Shown here piece by piece: positions 26,666-36,517 of a stretch of DNA of 64,000 bases. The notes under the pieces are model-generated. The model was not told where the DNA came from. It saw only the letters and a list, made by a program, of their open reading frames with translations, and did no database searches. The position numbers were made by a program, and so were the translations under genes. This DNA is from Sphingobacteriaceae bacterium GW460-11-11-14-LB5 (GTDB lineage Bacteria; Bacteroidota; Bacteroidia; Sphingobacteriales; Sphingobacteriaceae): positions 434,001 to 498,000 of the forward strand of contig CP021237.1 in the NCBI GenBank assembly GCA_002151545.1, read 5' to 3'. The stretch's first letter is position 1, and each line of letters opens with the position of its first letter.

Positions 26666-26771
26666 ATCATCTTTGTGCGCTTGATAGAAAACCATTCGGC
26701 ATATGTAAGGCTATTGTTTATCTTTACCCAATTTTTAAGCTTAAAAAGCCAAAGAATCCCGTTTGGTAAAC

Positions 26772-27512
26772 ATGAAAATATCCCTAATCACAGTCGTTTA
26801 CAACGGCGAAGCCTTTTTGCAACAGTGTTTTAGTTCGGTAATGGCGCAAACTTATGCCGATATAGAATATATTGTGATTGATGGAGGATCGACAGACCGA
26901 ACCCTGAATATTATTCAGGAAAACCAATCTGCCATTGATTATTTTATTTCAGAAAAGGATAAAGGTTTATATGATGCGATTAATAAAGGAATTAATAGGG
27001 CAACAGGAGAAGTAATCGGGATTTTAAATGCCGATGATTTATTTGCACATCCTGATGTATTGGCTTCAGTAGCCAAAACCTTTATCGATCAGCCAGAAAT
27101 AGATGGACTTTATGGTGATCTGAATTATATCCATCCCACAACGCATAAAATTATCAGGACCTGGAAATCACGTCAAAACACAGCGGAAGATCTTAAAAAA
27201 GGCTGGATGCCCGCACACCCTACGCTGTATTTGAAAAGATCGTTGTTTGAAAAGAATGGAAATTATGCCTTAGATCTGGGCACGGCTGCCGATTACGAAT
27301 TAATATTACGTTACTTTTATACCCATAAAATCGAAGCGGTTTATTTACCCATCTTAATGGTGAATATGCGCACAGGTGGTGTAAGTAACCAATCTTTAAG
27401 GGGCAGGATCTCTGCTTTTGTTAATGATTATAAAGCGCTGAAGAGAAACAGCATACCATACCCGCTTTTTGCCCTCATGAGGAAAAAGCTGAGTAAACTC
27501 AGTCAATTTTAA
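26772..27512 (+). CDS. GT2-family glycosyltransferase (WcaE/WcaA-like)
   Basis: The ATG at 26772 is preferred over an in-frame TTG nine bases earlier, because it directly precedes KISLITVVYNGE. IDGGSTDRT (about residues 38-46) and ILNADDLF (about 88-95) form a complete GT2 donor site. The protein ends shortly after the catalytic domain at 246 residues. It lies between the small secreted protein genes and a sugar-phosphate transferase on the plus strand, so it may add the second sugar to the undecaprenyl-linked primer. That is inference. Confidence 0.88.
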   Translation: MKISLITVVYNGEAFLQQCFSSVMAQTYADIEYIVIDGGSTDRTLNIIQENQSAIDYFISEKDKGLYDAINKGINRATGEVIGILNADDLFAHPDVLASVAKTFIDQPEIDGLYGDLNYIHPTTHKIIRTWKSRQNTAEDLKKGWMPAHPTLYLKRSLFEKNGNYALDLGTAADYELILRYFYTHKIEAVYLPILMVNMRTGGVSNQSLRGRISAFVNDYKALKRNSIPYPLFALMRKKLSKLSQF

Positions 27513-27606
27513 ATCTTTCCTGATTAATTTGGCTACAGCTCCGGTTGAATCATTCTAAAACTGCTTCTCTTTGATTTATGTCATGTTAAACATTTATAAA
27601 CGACAG

Positions 27607-27634
27607 TTTGTTATGGGGACATTACTTATATTTG
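27607..27634 (+). promoter_or_regulatory. Possible promoter for the sugar-phosphate transferase gene
   Basis: TTTG at 27607-27610 and TATATTTG at 27627-27634 match the phylum consensus, though the 16-bp gap is slightly short. A start point near 27641 would leave about 13 nt before the TTG at 27654 and about 55 nt before the ATG at 27696. Confidence 0.45.
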
Positions 27635-27653
27635 TGTATCAAGTCATCCCGTT

Positions 27654-28733
27654 TTGCTTAAAGATATCCTGAATACCAATCCAAACTATTTCTGTATGGC
27701 CATATTTATTTTGGCCTTTTCTATCGTGGTGATCAGTATTCCAAGTGTAATCTATACCTCATTAAAATATGGCCTTTTTGATAAAAACGACCTGCATCGT
27801 AAAAACCATAAACGTAATATTTCACGCTTAGGTGGCCTGGCCATTGTAGGTAGTTTTACCGTAAGCATCTTGCTTTTTTCTGCCATTATTAATTTTAAAG
27901 AAGCTAATTTTTTAATTGCGTCGTGCATTATCCTTTCGGCGTTGGGGTTAAAAGACGATGTTTATGGTACCAATACCAGTACAAAATTTATTCTGCAGAT
28001 TGTGGTGGCTTTTATTCTGGTTTTTTTTGGTGCTTTCCGTTTAACCAGCCTTTACGGTGTATTGGGCATAGGAGATATGTTACCTTTATGGGGAAGTCTT
28101 TTTTCAATTGCATTGATTATTTTCCTCAATAATGCATTCAATTTAATAGATGGTATTGACGGGTTGGCAGGTGGAATCGGCATTTTGACGAGCCTGGTTT
28201 TCGGTATTTTGTTTTCTTCTATGGGGCAGATAGCATATGCATTTATTGCCTTTGCCCTGGCGGGTGCCATAGCTGGTTTTTTAAAGTACAATTGGTTTCC
28301 AGCTAAAATATTTATGGGCGATACGGGTGCATTAATCATCGGACTTATTTCTGCTGCGCTGGCCATTAAATTTATAGAGCTTAATAAGTTCACCGGTGGG
28401 AGTAAGCCTGCTTTTTATTCTGCACCAGCCATAGCGGTAGCCATACTCATTGTGCCGGTTTTCGATTCTTTAAGGGTGTTCACTATTCGTATTTTAAAGG
28501 GCGGATCTCCGTTTAAGGGCGACCGTAACCATATTCACCACCGTTTAGAGCAGTTAGGCTTAAAGCCCAGCTGGATCGTAATTTCGACTGCGGGGTTTAA
28601 TCTGGCTACGATAGCGGCTACCATTATTCTACAGCATCTTGGAAATTTTGTGCTGATTCTGCTTATTATTGGCCTCTGCATTGCCTTCAATAGCCTGCTC
28701 ACCTTAAGTCTGCTTAAAAAGAAAGGCAGGTAG
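27654..28733 (+). CDS. MraY/WecA-family undecaprenyl-phosphate sugar-1-phosphate transferase
   Basis: This polytopic membrane enzyme starts lipid-linked glycan synthesis by moving a sugar-1-phosphate from a UDP-sugar to undecaprenyl phosphate. Conserved loops are LKDDVYGTN (about residues 100-108), NAFNLIDGIDGLAGG (about 161-175), FMGDTGALIIG and GDRNHIHHRLEQLG, with about ten hydrophobic helices. It is 359 residues from the TTG start; an ATG 14 codons later (27696) is an alternative that still keeps the first helix. It is the only visible candidate initiator for the polysaccharide operon, although it is on the opposite strand. Confidence 0.9.
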   Translation: MLKDILNTNPNYFCMAIFILAFSIVVISIPSVIYTSLKYGLFDKNDLHRKNHKRNISRLGGLAIVGSFTVSILLFSAIINFKEANFLIASCIILSALGLKDDVYGTNTSTKFILQIVVAFILVFFGAFRLTSLYGVLGIGDMLPLWGSLFSIALIIFLNNAFNLIDGIDGLAGGIGILTSLVFGILFSSMGQIAYAFIAFALAGAIAGFLKYNWFPAKIFMGDTGALIIGLISAALAIKFIELNKFTGGSKPAFYSAPAIAVAILIVPVFDSLRVFTIRILKGGSPFKGDRNHIHHRLEQLGLKPSWIVISTAGFNLATIAATIILQHLGNFVLILLIIGLCIAFNSLLTLSLLKKKGR

Positions 28734-28772
28734 TCGTCTAATTGTTTCTGTATTGTGCAGATCAGAAGTTTC

Positions 28773-29163
28773 TAGCCCCGGTCGCAGCGGCATCCCCAAA
28801 GTGCAACGAAGGGATATAGCGGAGAACGGGAGCCAACACTAATAGTAGCTCAGTCTTTGCGCTTCAGAAAATAAATTTTATTTTTTTGTAAAGCAGGTGT
28901 TTGCCTATCGGTTACGGCAGTCCTTCTTTCCGCTCCTATCTTTTTGTGATGGTTAGTGAGATGTTTTTAGATTGGTAGAACAAAAAGGATAGCCGCTACA
29001 ATAAGGTTTATTTAACGGAGGTTTGTGAAGCAAAACAAAGTAGTATTTCAACTATAAAATGGTGAGCAGTTTTGTGTTTGCCTCCTTGCAAATCAGAAAT
29101 GCCTAGCCCCGGGCGCAGCGGCATCCCCAAAGCGTAGCGGAGGGATATAGCGAAGAACGGGAA
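28773..29163 (-). repeat. Left array of a roughly 340-bp dispersed repeat (two core copies, inverted relative to the right array)
   Basis: A 60-nt core (28773-28832 and 29104-29163, period 331) reads, on the minus strand, as the same core that occurs four times at 33331-34405 on the plus strand. Shared flanking words such as AAAGATAGGAGCGGAAAG and AGCGGCTATCCTTTTTGTTC (minus strand) lie between the cores, so the whole unit, not just the core, is repeated. There is no coding potential. The 28734-29330 stretch holds nothing else that I recognise. Confidence 0.85.
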
Positions 29164-29330
29164 CCAACACTAATGGTAGCTCAGCCTTGGCGCTTCGAAA
29201 AAAAAAATATTTTTTTAAAAAACGCGTGTTTGTTACCCGGCTAACCTTCATCATTTTGTAAGAATATTAGCACATTTTTGGCCTTACAACCAAAAAGCAT
29301 CATCCCTTTTCCATCTTATATAATCAGGTC

Positions 29331-29359
29331 TTTGCTTTGATAAATAAATACTAATTTTG
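29331..29359 (+). promoter_or_regulatory. Promoter of the GAPDH gene
   Basis: TTTG at 29331-29334 and TAATTTTG at 29352-29359, spaced by 17 bp, match the Bacteroidota consensus. Transcription would begin near 29366, about 16 nt before the ATG at 29382. This suits a strongly expressed glycolytic gene with a very short leader. Confidence 0.6.
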
Positions 29360-29381
29360 CGCTCTAATTTTTATAATAACA

Positions 29382-30368
29382 ATGAGGCTGGCAATAAATG
29401 GTTTTGGTAGAATAGGAAGAACATTTTTACGCTTGGCATTGGCTGAGGGATTTGAAGTAGTGGCCATTAACGACCTGGCAGAAGCCAAGACGATGGCTCA
29501 CTTATTTAAATACGATACTGTTCATGGTGTTTTCGCGGGTAATGTTTCAGCAAAACCCGATGCCTTGGTGATCAATCAGCTTTCTATTCCGGTTTTCGCC
29601 ATTAAAGATGCCGATGAATTACCCTGGTCGGCACTTAGGGTAGATCTGGTTATCGATTGTACAGGCAAAAATTTAACCAAATCGCTCGCTGAAAAACACA
29701 TTACCTCAGGGGCTAAACAAGTGCTGATTTCAGCGCCGGCAGCCGAAGATATTCCGATGGTGGTATTGGGGGTAAACGATCATCAGATTGATTTAACCAG
29801 TGCTGTACTATCAAATGCGAGTTGTACTACAAACAATATTGCCCCGATGATTAAGATTTTGAACGATAACTGGGGGGTTGAGGAAGGTTATATTACCACC
29901 ATCCATTCCATGACCGGCGATCAGAACCTGCATGATGCAAACCACAAAGATTTGCGCAGGGCAAGGGCAGCCTCATCTTCCATTATTCCAACCACAACTG
30001 GGGCAGCAAAAGCCATTACCCATATTTTTCCTGAACTGGATGGTCGTTTAGGTGGAGCAGGGATCAGGGTTCCGGTTTTAAACGGATCGTTGACCGATTT
30101 TACCTGCCTGCTCAAGAAAAAGACAACCATCGAAGAAATTAATGCTGCTTTTAAACACGCTGCCGAAAATGAATTAAAAGGCCTCCTGGAGTATACTGAA
30201 GATCCAATTGTATCTGTCGATATTATCGACAACCCGCATTCTTGTATTTTCGATTCGCTATTAACTTCTATTGTTGGCGATCTGGTTAAAGTGGTAGGCT
30301 GGTACGACAACGAATTTGGTTATAGCAGCCGTTTAATCGATGTGGTAAAGAAAATTGATCGATTGTAA
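29382..30368 (+). CDS. gap: Glyceraldehyde-3-phosphate dehydrogenase (type I)
   Basis: The enzyme catalyses NAD(P)-dependent oxidative phosphorylation of glyceraldehyde-3-phosphate in glycolysis. The Rossmann start is INGFGRIGRTFLRLA, the catalytic cysteine is C148 in SNASCTTN, the catalytic histidine is H175 in IHSMTGDQ, and WYDNEFGYSSR ends the domain. At 328 residues it is full length. Two small oddities: N152 where many enzymes have cysteine (CTTNN), and HSMTGDQ where HSYT is common. It lies between the left repeat array and a strong terminator, so it is a single-gene unit. Confidence 0.93.
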   Translation: MRLAINGFGRIGRTFLRLALAEGFEVVAINDLAEAKTMAHLFKYDTVHGVFAGNVSAKPDALVINQLSIPVFAIKDADELPWSALRVDLVIDCTGKNLTKSLAEKHITSGAKQVLISAPAAEDIPMVVLGVNDHQIDLTSAVLSNASCTTNNIAPMIKILNDNWGVEEGYITTIHSMTGDQNLHDANHKDLRRARAASSSIIPTTTGAAKAITHIFPELDGRLGGAGIRVPVLNGSLTDFTCLLKKKTTIEEINAAFKHAAENELKGLLEYTEDPIVSVDIIDNPHSCIFDSLLTSIVGDLVKVVGWYDNEFGYSSRLIDVVKKIDRL

Positions 30369-30392
30369 AATATAAGGTTTTAAGTAATTTTA

Positions 30393-30422
30393 AAAAAGGT
30401 TTAGCTTTTGCTAAACCTTTTT
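30393..30422 (+). terminator. Intrinsic terminator after gap
   Basis: A perfect 13-bp stem (30393-30405 with 30410-30422) around a four-base loop has an A-rich left arm and a T-rich right arm (AAAAAGGTTTAGC / GCTAAACCTTTTT). The symmetry means it could also work in the other direction. It lies 25 bp after the gap stop codon. Confidence 0.85.
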
Positions 30423-30535
30423 GTGTTTTATTGGTTTTATCTGCCAATAGCTGGTCAGATTTTGCATTTCCTAAATGCAAGGACTTCAATCTGGACAGGA
30501 AGAAGAAAAGAGACTAAACGTGTAAACTGAATCGC

Positions 30536-31861
30536 TTGGAAACACAAAAAACACACCTTAAAGAGCGGAAGTCTTTTCTTCCCAAATTATTGCTCATCCT
30601 CTCACTAGCCGCACTGCTGGTTGCGGAAGGATATTTCGGACTGAGGCTGCACCAACTTTCCGATCAGCAGGAACGCATAAAGGAAGATTATTCCAATATC
30701 AATAACATTACCTACGGACTGTTTTCTGTGCAGCAATGGAAAGATAATGTTTCAAGGATTGTGCACCATCAGGTACGCAACCTGAAAATGACCAAAAAAC
30801 AAAAGAAAATATTACAAACAGAAGTGCAAAATGTGCTGCTCGCCCTTATAGACAAAGCTGAGGCACTGGTTAATAAACCCAAAAAAACAATCAGTGGCAA
30901 GATTCAGAAATTTGCGATACGCAATTTTGTAAACTCCGACAGCATCAGGGCACAGGTGCCGGCTTTTGCCAAAAAGATTATTGCCGAGGTAGATAATCCC
31001 AAAAACAAGCGGCAACTGAGTAAAATGGCCATGGGCGAGTTTAACGAACTGGCCAATGAAGAAAAGCTCGATAGTGCATTTGTGGCCAACGGAGCTTCTG
31101 TAAGGGCATTGTACAAAAAATATCATGTAAGCTCTACCGATGCATTGAATAAAAACCTTGTTCAAACGTTATCCGAAATTCGTAGTAAAACCTACAGTTA
31201 TTCATTTGGTATGCTGGCTTGCGTGGTGGTGGTGCTGGGTTTTTGGTGGGGGCTTCGCAAACGCCGTGATCTGCATACCACACTCTTTGTCATGTCGTTG
31301 CTCTTTGCATTTATCCTCCTGGCTGTCGGCCTCACCGCATCAATGATAGAGGTTGATGCCCGTATCCGTTCGCTGGATTTTGTGCTGCTCGGCGAGCATG
31401 TGGTTTTTAAAGATCAGGTGCTGTTTTTTCAGAGCAAAAGTATCATGGACGTGGTAAGCGTACTCATCAGTCAGCCTGGCATCGATTCTATCCTGGTCGG
31501 TGTGCTGATATTGGTTTTTAGTATTCTGTTTCCGGCAGTCAAGTTAAGTTCGACGGGAATACACCTCCTGGGGAATAAAAAGCTGGCCGAAAATAAGGTA
31601 ATTAAATACTTCGCATTCCAATCGGGTAAGTGGAGTATGGCCGATGTTATTGTCATTGCCATACTCATGGCTTATATCGGGCTGAATGGCTTGCTCGAAG
31701 GGCAACTTCAGGCACTTAATATCAAAAACGATTCGCTTACCATTCTAACCACCAACAATACGGCATTGCAGCCCGGATATATCATATTCATCAGCTTTGT
31801 GTTATATGGCCTCATTCTCTCAACGATATTGAAGTTCATTACACCGCACGATGCCCATTAA
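30536..31861 (+). CDS. PqiA-like inner-membrane protein, copy 1
   Basis: The 441-residue protein has an N-terminal helix (about residues 16-36), a large extracytoplasmic helical segment (about 50-215) and then about five more helices. The C-terminal half has the PqiA pattern: SIMDVVSVLI, ILFPAVKL and GKWSMADVIVIAILMAYIGLNG. PqiA-type proteins take part in envelope lipid homeostasis with MCE partners, but no MCE gene is nearby. The only good start is a TTG at 30536, as no ATG lies near the signal-anchor. It is strongly similar to the next gene, 35 bp away. Confidence 0.7.
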   Translation: METQKTHLKERKSFLPKLLLILSLAALLVAEGYFGLRLHQLSDQQERIKEDYSNINNITYGLFSVQQWKDNVSRIVHHQVRNLKMTKKQKKILQTEVQNVLLALIDKAEALVNKPKKTISGKIQKFAIRNFVNSDSIRAQVPAFAKKIIAEVDNPKNKRQLSKMAMGEFNELANEEKLDSAFVANGASVRALYKKYHVSSTDALNKNLVQTLSEIRSKTYSYSFGMLACVVVVLGFWWGLRKRRDLHTTLFVMSLLFAFILLAVGLTASMIEVDARIRSLDFVLLGEHVVFKDQVLFFQSKSIMDVVSVLISQPGIDSILVGVLILVFSILFPAVKLSSTGIHLLGNKKLAENKVIKYFAFQSGKWSMADVIVIAILMAYIGLNGLLEGQLQALNIKNDSLTILTTNNTALQPGYIIFISFVLYGLILSTILKFITPHDAH

Positions 31862-31896
31862 TCCAATTTAATTGCAGCTGTTTGATTCATTTTTTT

Positions 31897-33234
31897 ATGG
31901 CAACAACAACACATAATCCTAAAAATACTCCGGCAAAAAAGAACTGGTTAGCACCTTTTGTGCTAATTACAGCACTTAGCCTGCTTTTAATTGGAGAAGC
32001 CTATTTCGGTTACCGCTTCCACCAGCTTTCTTACGAACAAAAACGGATTAAGGAAGATTACAGCCTATCGAACAACATTACCTTTGGCATCTTCTCGGTA
32101 GATCGATGGGGAGAGAAGATTTCGGCTGTGGTAGACCGACGGGTAAAAGGCTTCAAGTTAACTGCCAAACAGAAAATAGAGATGCGCAAGGGCATTGAAA
32201 AGGAGCTGCACGGATTGGTTAATCAAGCAGTTTCCGAAGTAACCAAGCCTCAGAAAACCCTTGGTGGCAAACTCAAAAAACTAGCCTTTAACAGCTTTGT
32301 AGACGTTGATGAACTCCATGCACAGGTGCCATCTTTCGCCAAAACTATTGTAACAAAGATCACAAGTCCGGCCAGTTTAAAGCGGCTCAAAAACGTTGCG
32401 GCGAGCAAAGTAGACGAGCTGGAAGAGCAAACCTACGATAGTACCGATACCACCATTACCACGGTAGAACATAATATTTATCAAAAGTACCATGTTGCCG
32501 GAGCAAGCGCTTACAATCGTTTGGTAGAGGCCAAACTTGCACAAATTAAACACGATACTTTTCAATGTGCATGGGCGATGCTGGCTTGCGTTGCCATTGC
32601 ATTAATGCTCTGGCTCTTTTTAAGAAAACGGGTGCAATTGCACGTTCCATTGTTTGTGATGTCGCTGCTCTTTGCTGTTGTTTTGCTTACAGTAGGGGTT
32701 ACCTCCCCAATTATTGAGGTTGATGCACGTATAAAAACATTAGAGTTTGCATTGTTGGGCGATAAAATCGCCTTCACTAATCAGGTGCTTTTTTTTCAGA
32801 GTAAAAGCATACTGGGCATTATCGGAACATTAATCGAACAGCCGAAACCAGATGCCGTGCTCGTTGGTGCATTGTTGCTCTTATTTGTTGTGGCATTGCC
32901 GCTACTCCGCATCGTGGCAAGAGGTGTACATGTATCCTGCGGACATCTTTTCGGAAGTCAGAAAGTATTGCGCTTTATGGCATTCGATCTCGGAAAATGG
33001 GATATGGCTGATGTAATGGTGGTGGGCATTGCAATGACCTATATCGGCTTAAACGGAATATTGAAAAGCCAGCTCTCCGGCCTGAACATCGAAAACGATA
33101 CGCTAACCACTGTTACGGCCAATAATTCGGCACTGCAGCTCGGGTTCTTTGTGTTTGTGGCTTATGTGGTTTACGCAAAGGTATTGTCCTTTTTACTTAA
33201 GCGGATGGATGAGCGAAACGGCTCGTGTGAGTAG
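31897..33234 (+). CDS. PqiA-like inner-membrane protein, copy 2
   Basis: The ATG at 31897 is preferred to a TTG 15 bases upstream. The protein matches copy 1 throughout: the EAYFGYRFHQLSYEQKRIKE start, PSFAKTIV in the middle, then SPIIEVDARI, QVLFFQSKS and GKWDMADVMVVGIAMTYIGLNG. It differs mainly by a longer loop with TYDSTDTTITT at about residues 180-190. Tandem duplication is clear, but divergence is high enough that both copies are probably under selection. The pair lies between the gap terminator and the right repeat array. Confidence 0.7.
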   Translation: MATTTHNPKNTPAKKNWLAPFVLITALSLLLIGEAYFGYRFHQLSYEQKRIKEDYSLSNNITFGIFSVDRWGEKISAVVDRRVKGFKLTAKQKIEMRKGIEKELHGLVNQAVSEVTKPQKTLGGKLKKLAFNSFVDVDELHAQVPSFAKTIVTKITSPASLKRLKNVAASKVDELEEQTYDSTDTTITTVEHNIYQKYHVAGASAYNRLVEAKLAQIKHDTFQCAWAMLACVAIALMLWLFLRKRVQLHVPLFVMSLLFAVVLLTVGVTSPIIEVDARIKTLEFALLGDKIAFTNQVLFFQSKSILGIIGTLIEQPKPDAVLVGALLLLFVVALPLLRIVARGVHVSCGHLFGSQKVLRFMAFDLGKWDMADVMVVGIAMTYIGLNGILKSQLSGLNIENDTLTTVTANNSALQLGFFVFVAYVVYAKVLSFLLKRMDERNGSCE

Positions 33235-33330
33235 AAAGGGAATATGGTGCTTTCTTAAAAAAAAAAAACGTGATTATGCATTTGTCTAATCTTTTTTAGA
33301 AGCGCAGTGCCTGTGCAGCTATTCAAGTTT

Positions 33331-34405
33331 GTTCCCGTTCTCCGCTATATCCCTTCGCTGCGCTTTGGGGATGCCGCTTCGCCCGGGGCTAAACACTTCC
33401 TTTTTGCAAGCAAGCCGATGCAATTCGCCTATTTATTTGGTTGTAATGTAGTTCTGTTGTTTAACAGGCCTTTGTTCAATAAACCTTATTGAAGCGGCTA
33501 TCCTTTTTGTTCCACCAGCCCACAATATTCCACTATACGATCACAAAAAGATAGGAGCGAAAAGAAGGACTGCCGTAACCGATTAGCACATCACTCGCTT
33601 TCCTAATAATGATATATGATCGATTGTTTTAATCTTTTTAGGAGCGCAGCGCCTGTACAGCTATTAAAGTTTGTTCCCGTTCTCCGCTATATCCCTTCGC
33701 TGCGCTTTGGGGATGCCGCCTCGCCCGGGGCTAAACACTTCTGATCTGCAAGGAAGCCGATGCAATTCGCCCGTTTATTTGGTTGTATTGTAGTTCTGTT
33801 GTTTATAAGCCCTTGTTCAATAAACCTTATTGAAGCGGCTATCCTTTTTGTTCCACCAGCCTACAACATTCCACTTAACGATCACAAAAAGATAGGAGCG
33901 GAAAGAAGGACTGCCATAACCGATTAGTACTTCACTCGCTTTCCTAATAATGATATATGATCCATCATTTTAATCTTTTTTGGAGCGCAGTACCTGTACA
34001 GTTATTCAAGTTTGTTCCCGGTCTCCGCTATATCCCTTGCTGCACTTTGGGATGCCGCTTCGCCCGGGGCTAAACACTTCCTTTTTGCAAGCAAGCCGAT
34101 GCAATTCGCATGGTGATAATGTCGTTTTTCTCTTCCACAAGCCTTTGTTCAATAAACCTTATTGAAGCGGCTATCCTTTTTGTTCCACCAGCCTACAACA
34201 TTCCGCTTAACCATCACAAAAAGATAGGAGCGAAAAGAAGGACTGCCATAACCGATTAGCACATCACTGGCTTTCCTAATAATGATATATGATCCATTGT
34301 TTTAATCTTTTAGGAGCGCAGTGCCTGTGCAGTTATTCAAGTTTGTTCCCGTTCTCCGCTATATCCCTCCGCTTCGCTTTGGGGATGCCGCTGCGCCAGG
34401 GGCTA
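33331..34405 (+). repeat. Right array of the roughly 340-bp repeat (four core copies in tandem)
   Basis: Core copies of about 60 nt lie at 33331-33391, 33673-33733, 34014-34072 and 34345-34405, with periods of 342, 341 and 331 bp. The whole unit is conserved between copies, including GCGCAG followed by CCTGT, AACCTTATTGAAGCGGCTAT, the AAAAAGATAGGAGCG word and AATGATATATGATC. Copy 3 has small deletions in its core. Short frames such as 33307-33492 and 33980-34165 are by-products of the repeat. The spacer 33235-34591 holds no other gene. Confidence 0.88.
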
Positions 34406-34591
34406 AACGCTTCTGATCTGCAAGGGAATCGACACCAAGCTGTCCATTATCCCTTTCTTTTTAATTCAAACCTAACGGTAGCTAAAATGTTAGAACTTTC
34501 TGACGGATATTATTATTGGGTTTCAATTGCTTTATTAACTTTGCAAGCGTTGCGGCGCTATGTCTTCAGATATAGCTAATGATAAAAAAAT

Positions 34592-35029
34592 ATGGTGAAA
34601 TTTATTCTTCCAGAAGAAGTACTGCCCTTAAGAAGCCTGGTTTTACGCAATGGCAAACCGTTCGAAGCATGTGTTTTTGAGGGCGATCTTGCCTACGATA
34701 CTTTTCATCTTGGTTTTTTAAAAGATGGAGAAATAAAATCCATTGCTACTTTTATGCGGAACGATTTTTTTCCGGAAGAGGGAGAGGGCTATCAGCTAAG
34801 GGGCATGGCTACACATCCTGATGCCGTTGGCAATGGCTACGGCGCTGCATTGGTTACTTTTGCCATCGAATATTTAAAAGAATATAAAACCGATTATTTA
34901 TGGTGTAATGCCCGTTCAACAGCGGCAGCTTTTTACAAGAAAATCGGCTTCACGACCGAATCGCCGGAATTTGATATCCCTGGCATCGGTTTCCATTACG
35001 AAATGAAATTAAACTTAAATCAAAAATAA
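34592..35029 (+). CDS. GNAT-family N-acetyltransferase
   Basis: The 145-residue protein has the acetyl-CoA-binding motif A as [20 protein letters not shown] (about residues 69-88) and the C-terminal [13 protein letters not shown] motif B (about 108-120). These are diagnostic of GNAT enzymes. The substrate is unknown. It ends 5 bp before phosphoglycerate kinase, so the two are probably co-transcribed, a pairing without an obvious metabolic reason. It begins just after the right repeat array. Confidence 0.85.
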   Translation: MVKFILPEEVLPLRSLVLRNGKPFEACVFEGDLAYDTFHLGFLKDGEIKSIATFMRNDFFPEEGEGYQLRGMATHPDAVGNGYGAALVTFAIEYLKEYKTDYLWCNARSTAAAFYKKIGFTTESPEFDIPGIGFHYEMKLNLNQK

Positions 35030-35034
35030 TTAAC

Positions 35035-36228
35035 ATGAATACAATTGACCAGTTTGACTTTAAAGATAAAAAAGCATTAATCAGGGTAGATTTTAATGTG
35101 CCTTTAGATGATGAATTTAAAATTACTGATGATAAAAGAATCAGGGCGGCTTTGCCAACCATTTCTAAAATCTTAAAAGATGGTGGTGCGGTTATTTTAA
35201 TGTCTCACTTAGGTCGCCCGAAAGATGGCCCTACTGATAAATACTCTTTAAAACACATTTTATCTGATTTATCTGCACTTGTTGGTGTTGAAGTTAAATT
35301 TGCTGATGATTGTATTGGTGAAAGCGCCGTAAAACAGGCAGCCGATTTAAAATCTGGTGAAGTTTTATTGTTAGAAAACCTTCGTTTTTACAAAGAAGAA
35401 GAAAAAGGTGATGTTGCCTTTGCAGAGAAATTATCAAAATTAGGCGATGTTTATGTAAACGATGCCTTTGGTACGGCTCACCGTGCACATGCCTCCACTT
35501 CAATTATTGCCCAGTTTTTCCCGGATGCGAAATACTTCGGTTATTTAATGGCCTCGGAAGTTGAAAATGCCGAAAAAATATTAAACCACGCAGAAAGACC
35601 TTTTACAGCCATTATGGGTGGTGCTAAAGTATCTGATAAAATTCTTTTGATCGAGAAATTATTGGATAAAGTAGATAATCTGATTATTGGTGGTGGTATG
35701 GCTTACACCTTTGCCAAGGCACAAGGTGGAGAAATTGGTACCTCTTTATTAGAAGCCGATAAACAGGAACTTTCTTTAGAACTGATCGAAAAAGCAAAAG
35801 CAAAAGGGGTAAACCTGATTTTACCTGTTGATACGGTAATTGCAGATAAATTTGCAAACGATGCCGATAAAAAGGATGTAACATCAGGTCAGATTCCTGC
35901 AGATTGGATGGGATTGGATATAGGTCCGAAATCAGTGGCATTATTCCAGGATGTAATTAAAAACTCTAAAACTTTATTGTGGAATGGCCCAATGGGTGTT
36001 TTCGAAATGGAAAGTTTCCAGGTGGGTACTAAAGCTGTGGCTGAAGCTGTTGTGGCCGCAACTAAAGATAACGGTGCATTCTCATTGATTGGTGGTGGTG
36101 ATTCAGCTGCAGCAATCGCAAAATTCGGTATGGAAGATGAAGTAAGCTACGTTTCTACAGGTGGCGGTGCTTTGCTTGAATATATGGAAGGTAAAGAATT
36201 GCCGGGTGTTAAAGCCATTAATGGATAA
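35035..36228 (+). CDS. pgk: Phosphoglycerate kinase
   Basis: This is the glycolytic enzyme that forms ATP from 1,3-bisphosphoglycerate. The 397-residue sequence has DFNVPL and MSHLGRPK (substrate-binding N-domain), [35 protein letters not shown] and the nucleotide-binding C-domain ending in [10 protein letters not shown] and [10 protein letters not shown]. All family landmarks are intact. It follows the GNAT gene closely and is closed by a strong terminator. With gap about 5 kb upstream, two successive glycolytic steps are encoded near each other but not in one operon. Confidence 0.97.
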   Translation: MNTIDQFDFKDKKALIRVDFNVPLDDEFKITDDKRIRAALPTISKILKDGGAVILMSHLGRPKDGPTDKYSLKHILSDLSALVGVEVKFADDCIGESAVKQAADLKSGEVLLLENLRFYKEEEKGDVAFAEKLSKLGDVYVNDAFGTAHRAHASTSIIAQFFPDAKYFGYLMASEVENAEKILNHAERPFTAIMGGAKVSDKILLIEKLLDKVDNLIIGGGMAYTFAKAQGGEIGTSLLEADKQELSLELIEKAKAKGVNLILPVDTVIADKFANDADKKDVTSGQIPADWMGLDIGPKSVALFQDVIKNSKTLLWNGPMGVFEMESFQVGTKAVAEAVVAATKDNGAFSLIGGGDSAAAIAKFGMEDEVSYVSTGGGALLEYMEGKELPGVKAING

Positions 36229-36252
36229 AATGTCATTCTTCACATAAACAGG

Positions 36253-36278
36253 GCCCTTGCAGATCAATTTGCAAGGGC
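36253..36278 (+). terminator. Intrinsic terminator after pgk
   Basis: A 9-bp perfect stem GCCCTTGCA / TGCAAGGGC with an 8-nt loop is followed by TTTTGTTTTT. It starts 25 bp after the pgk stop. The remaining 36279-36517 has no recognisable gene. Confidence 0.85.
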
Positions 36279-36517
36279 TTTTGTTTTTAAAATTATTTTC
36301 AACACATACACCTTTTGCGCTTGGTGTCAACTCTGCTTTTTTACAAAGTCTTATTATTATTGTAGTGCAGTATATCTTGTAACGATACTGTTCAGCAGCC
36401 AAAAGGCACTTGCGCTTAAAACAAATAAGTCCTACCTTACTGGCAATTTACCTTGGTCTGTAACGTAGTGGTGGTCTTGGGTATAAAACATCAATTCATT
36501 ATAAATCAAATTACAAT

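Noticed and set aside
33331..34405. Regularly spaced repeats that might be a CRISPR array
   Set aside because: The period is 331-342 bp, the whole unit including the spacer is repeated, and no cas gene is present.
33307..34579. Open frames of 61-96 codons inside the right repeat array
   Set aside because: They follow the repeat from copy to copy with frame changes and carry no domain or start context, so they are by-products of the repeat.
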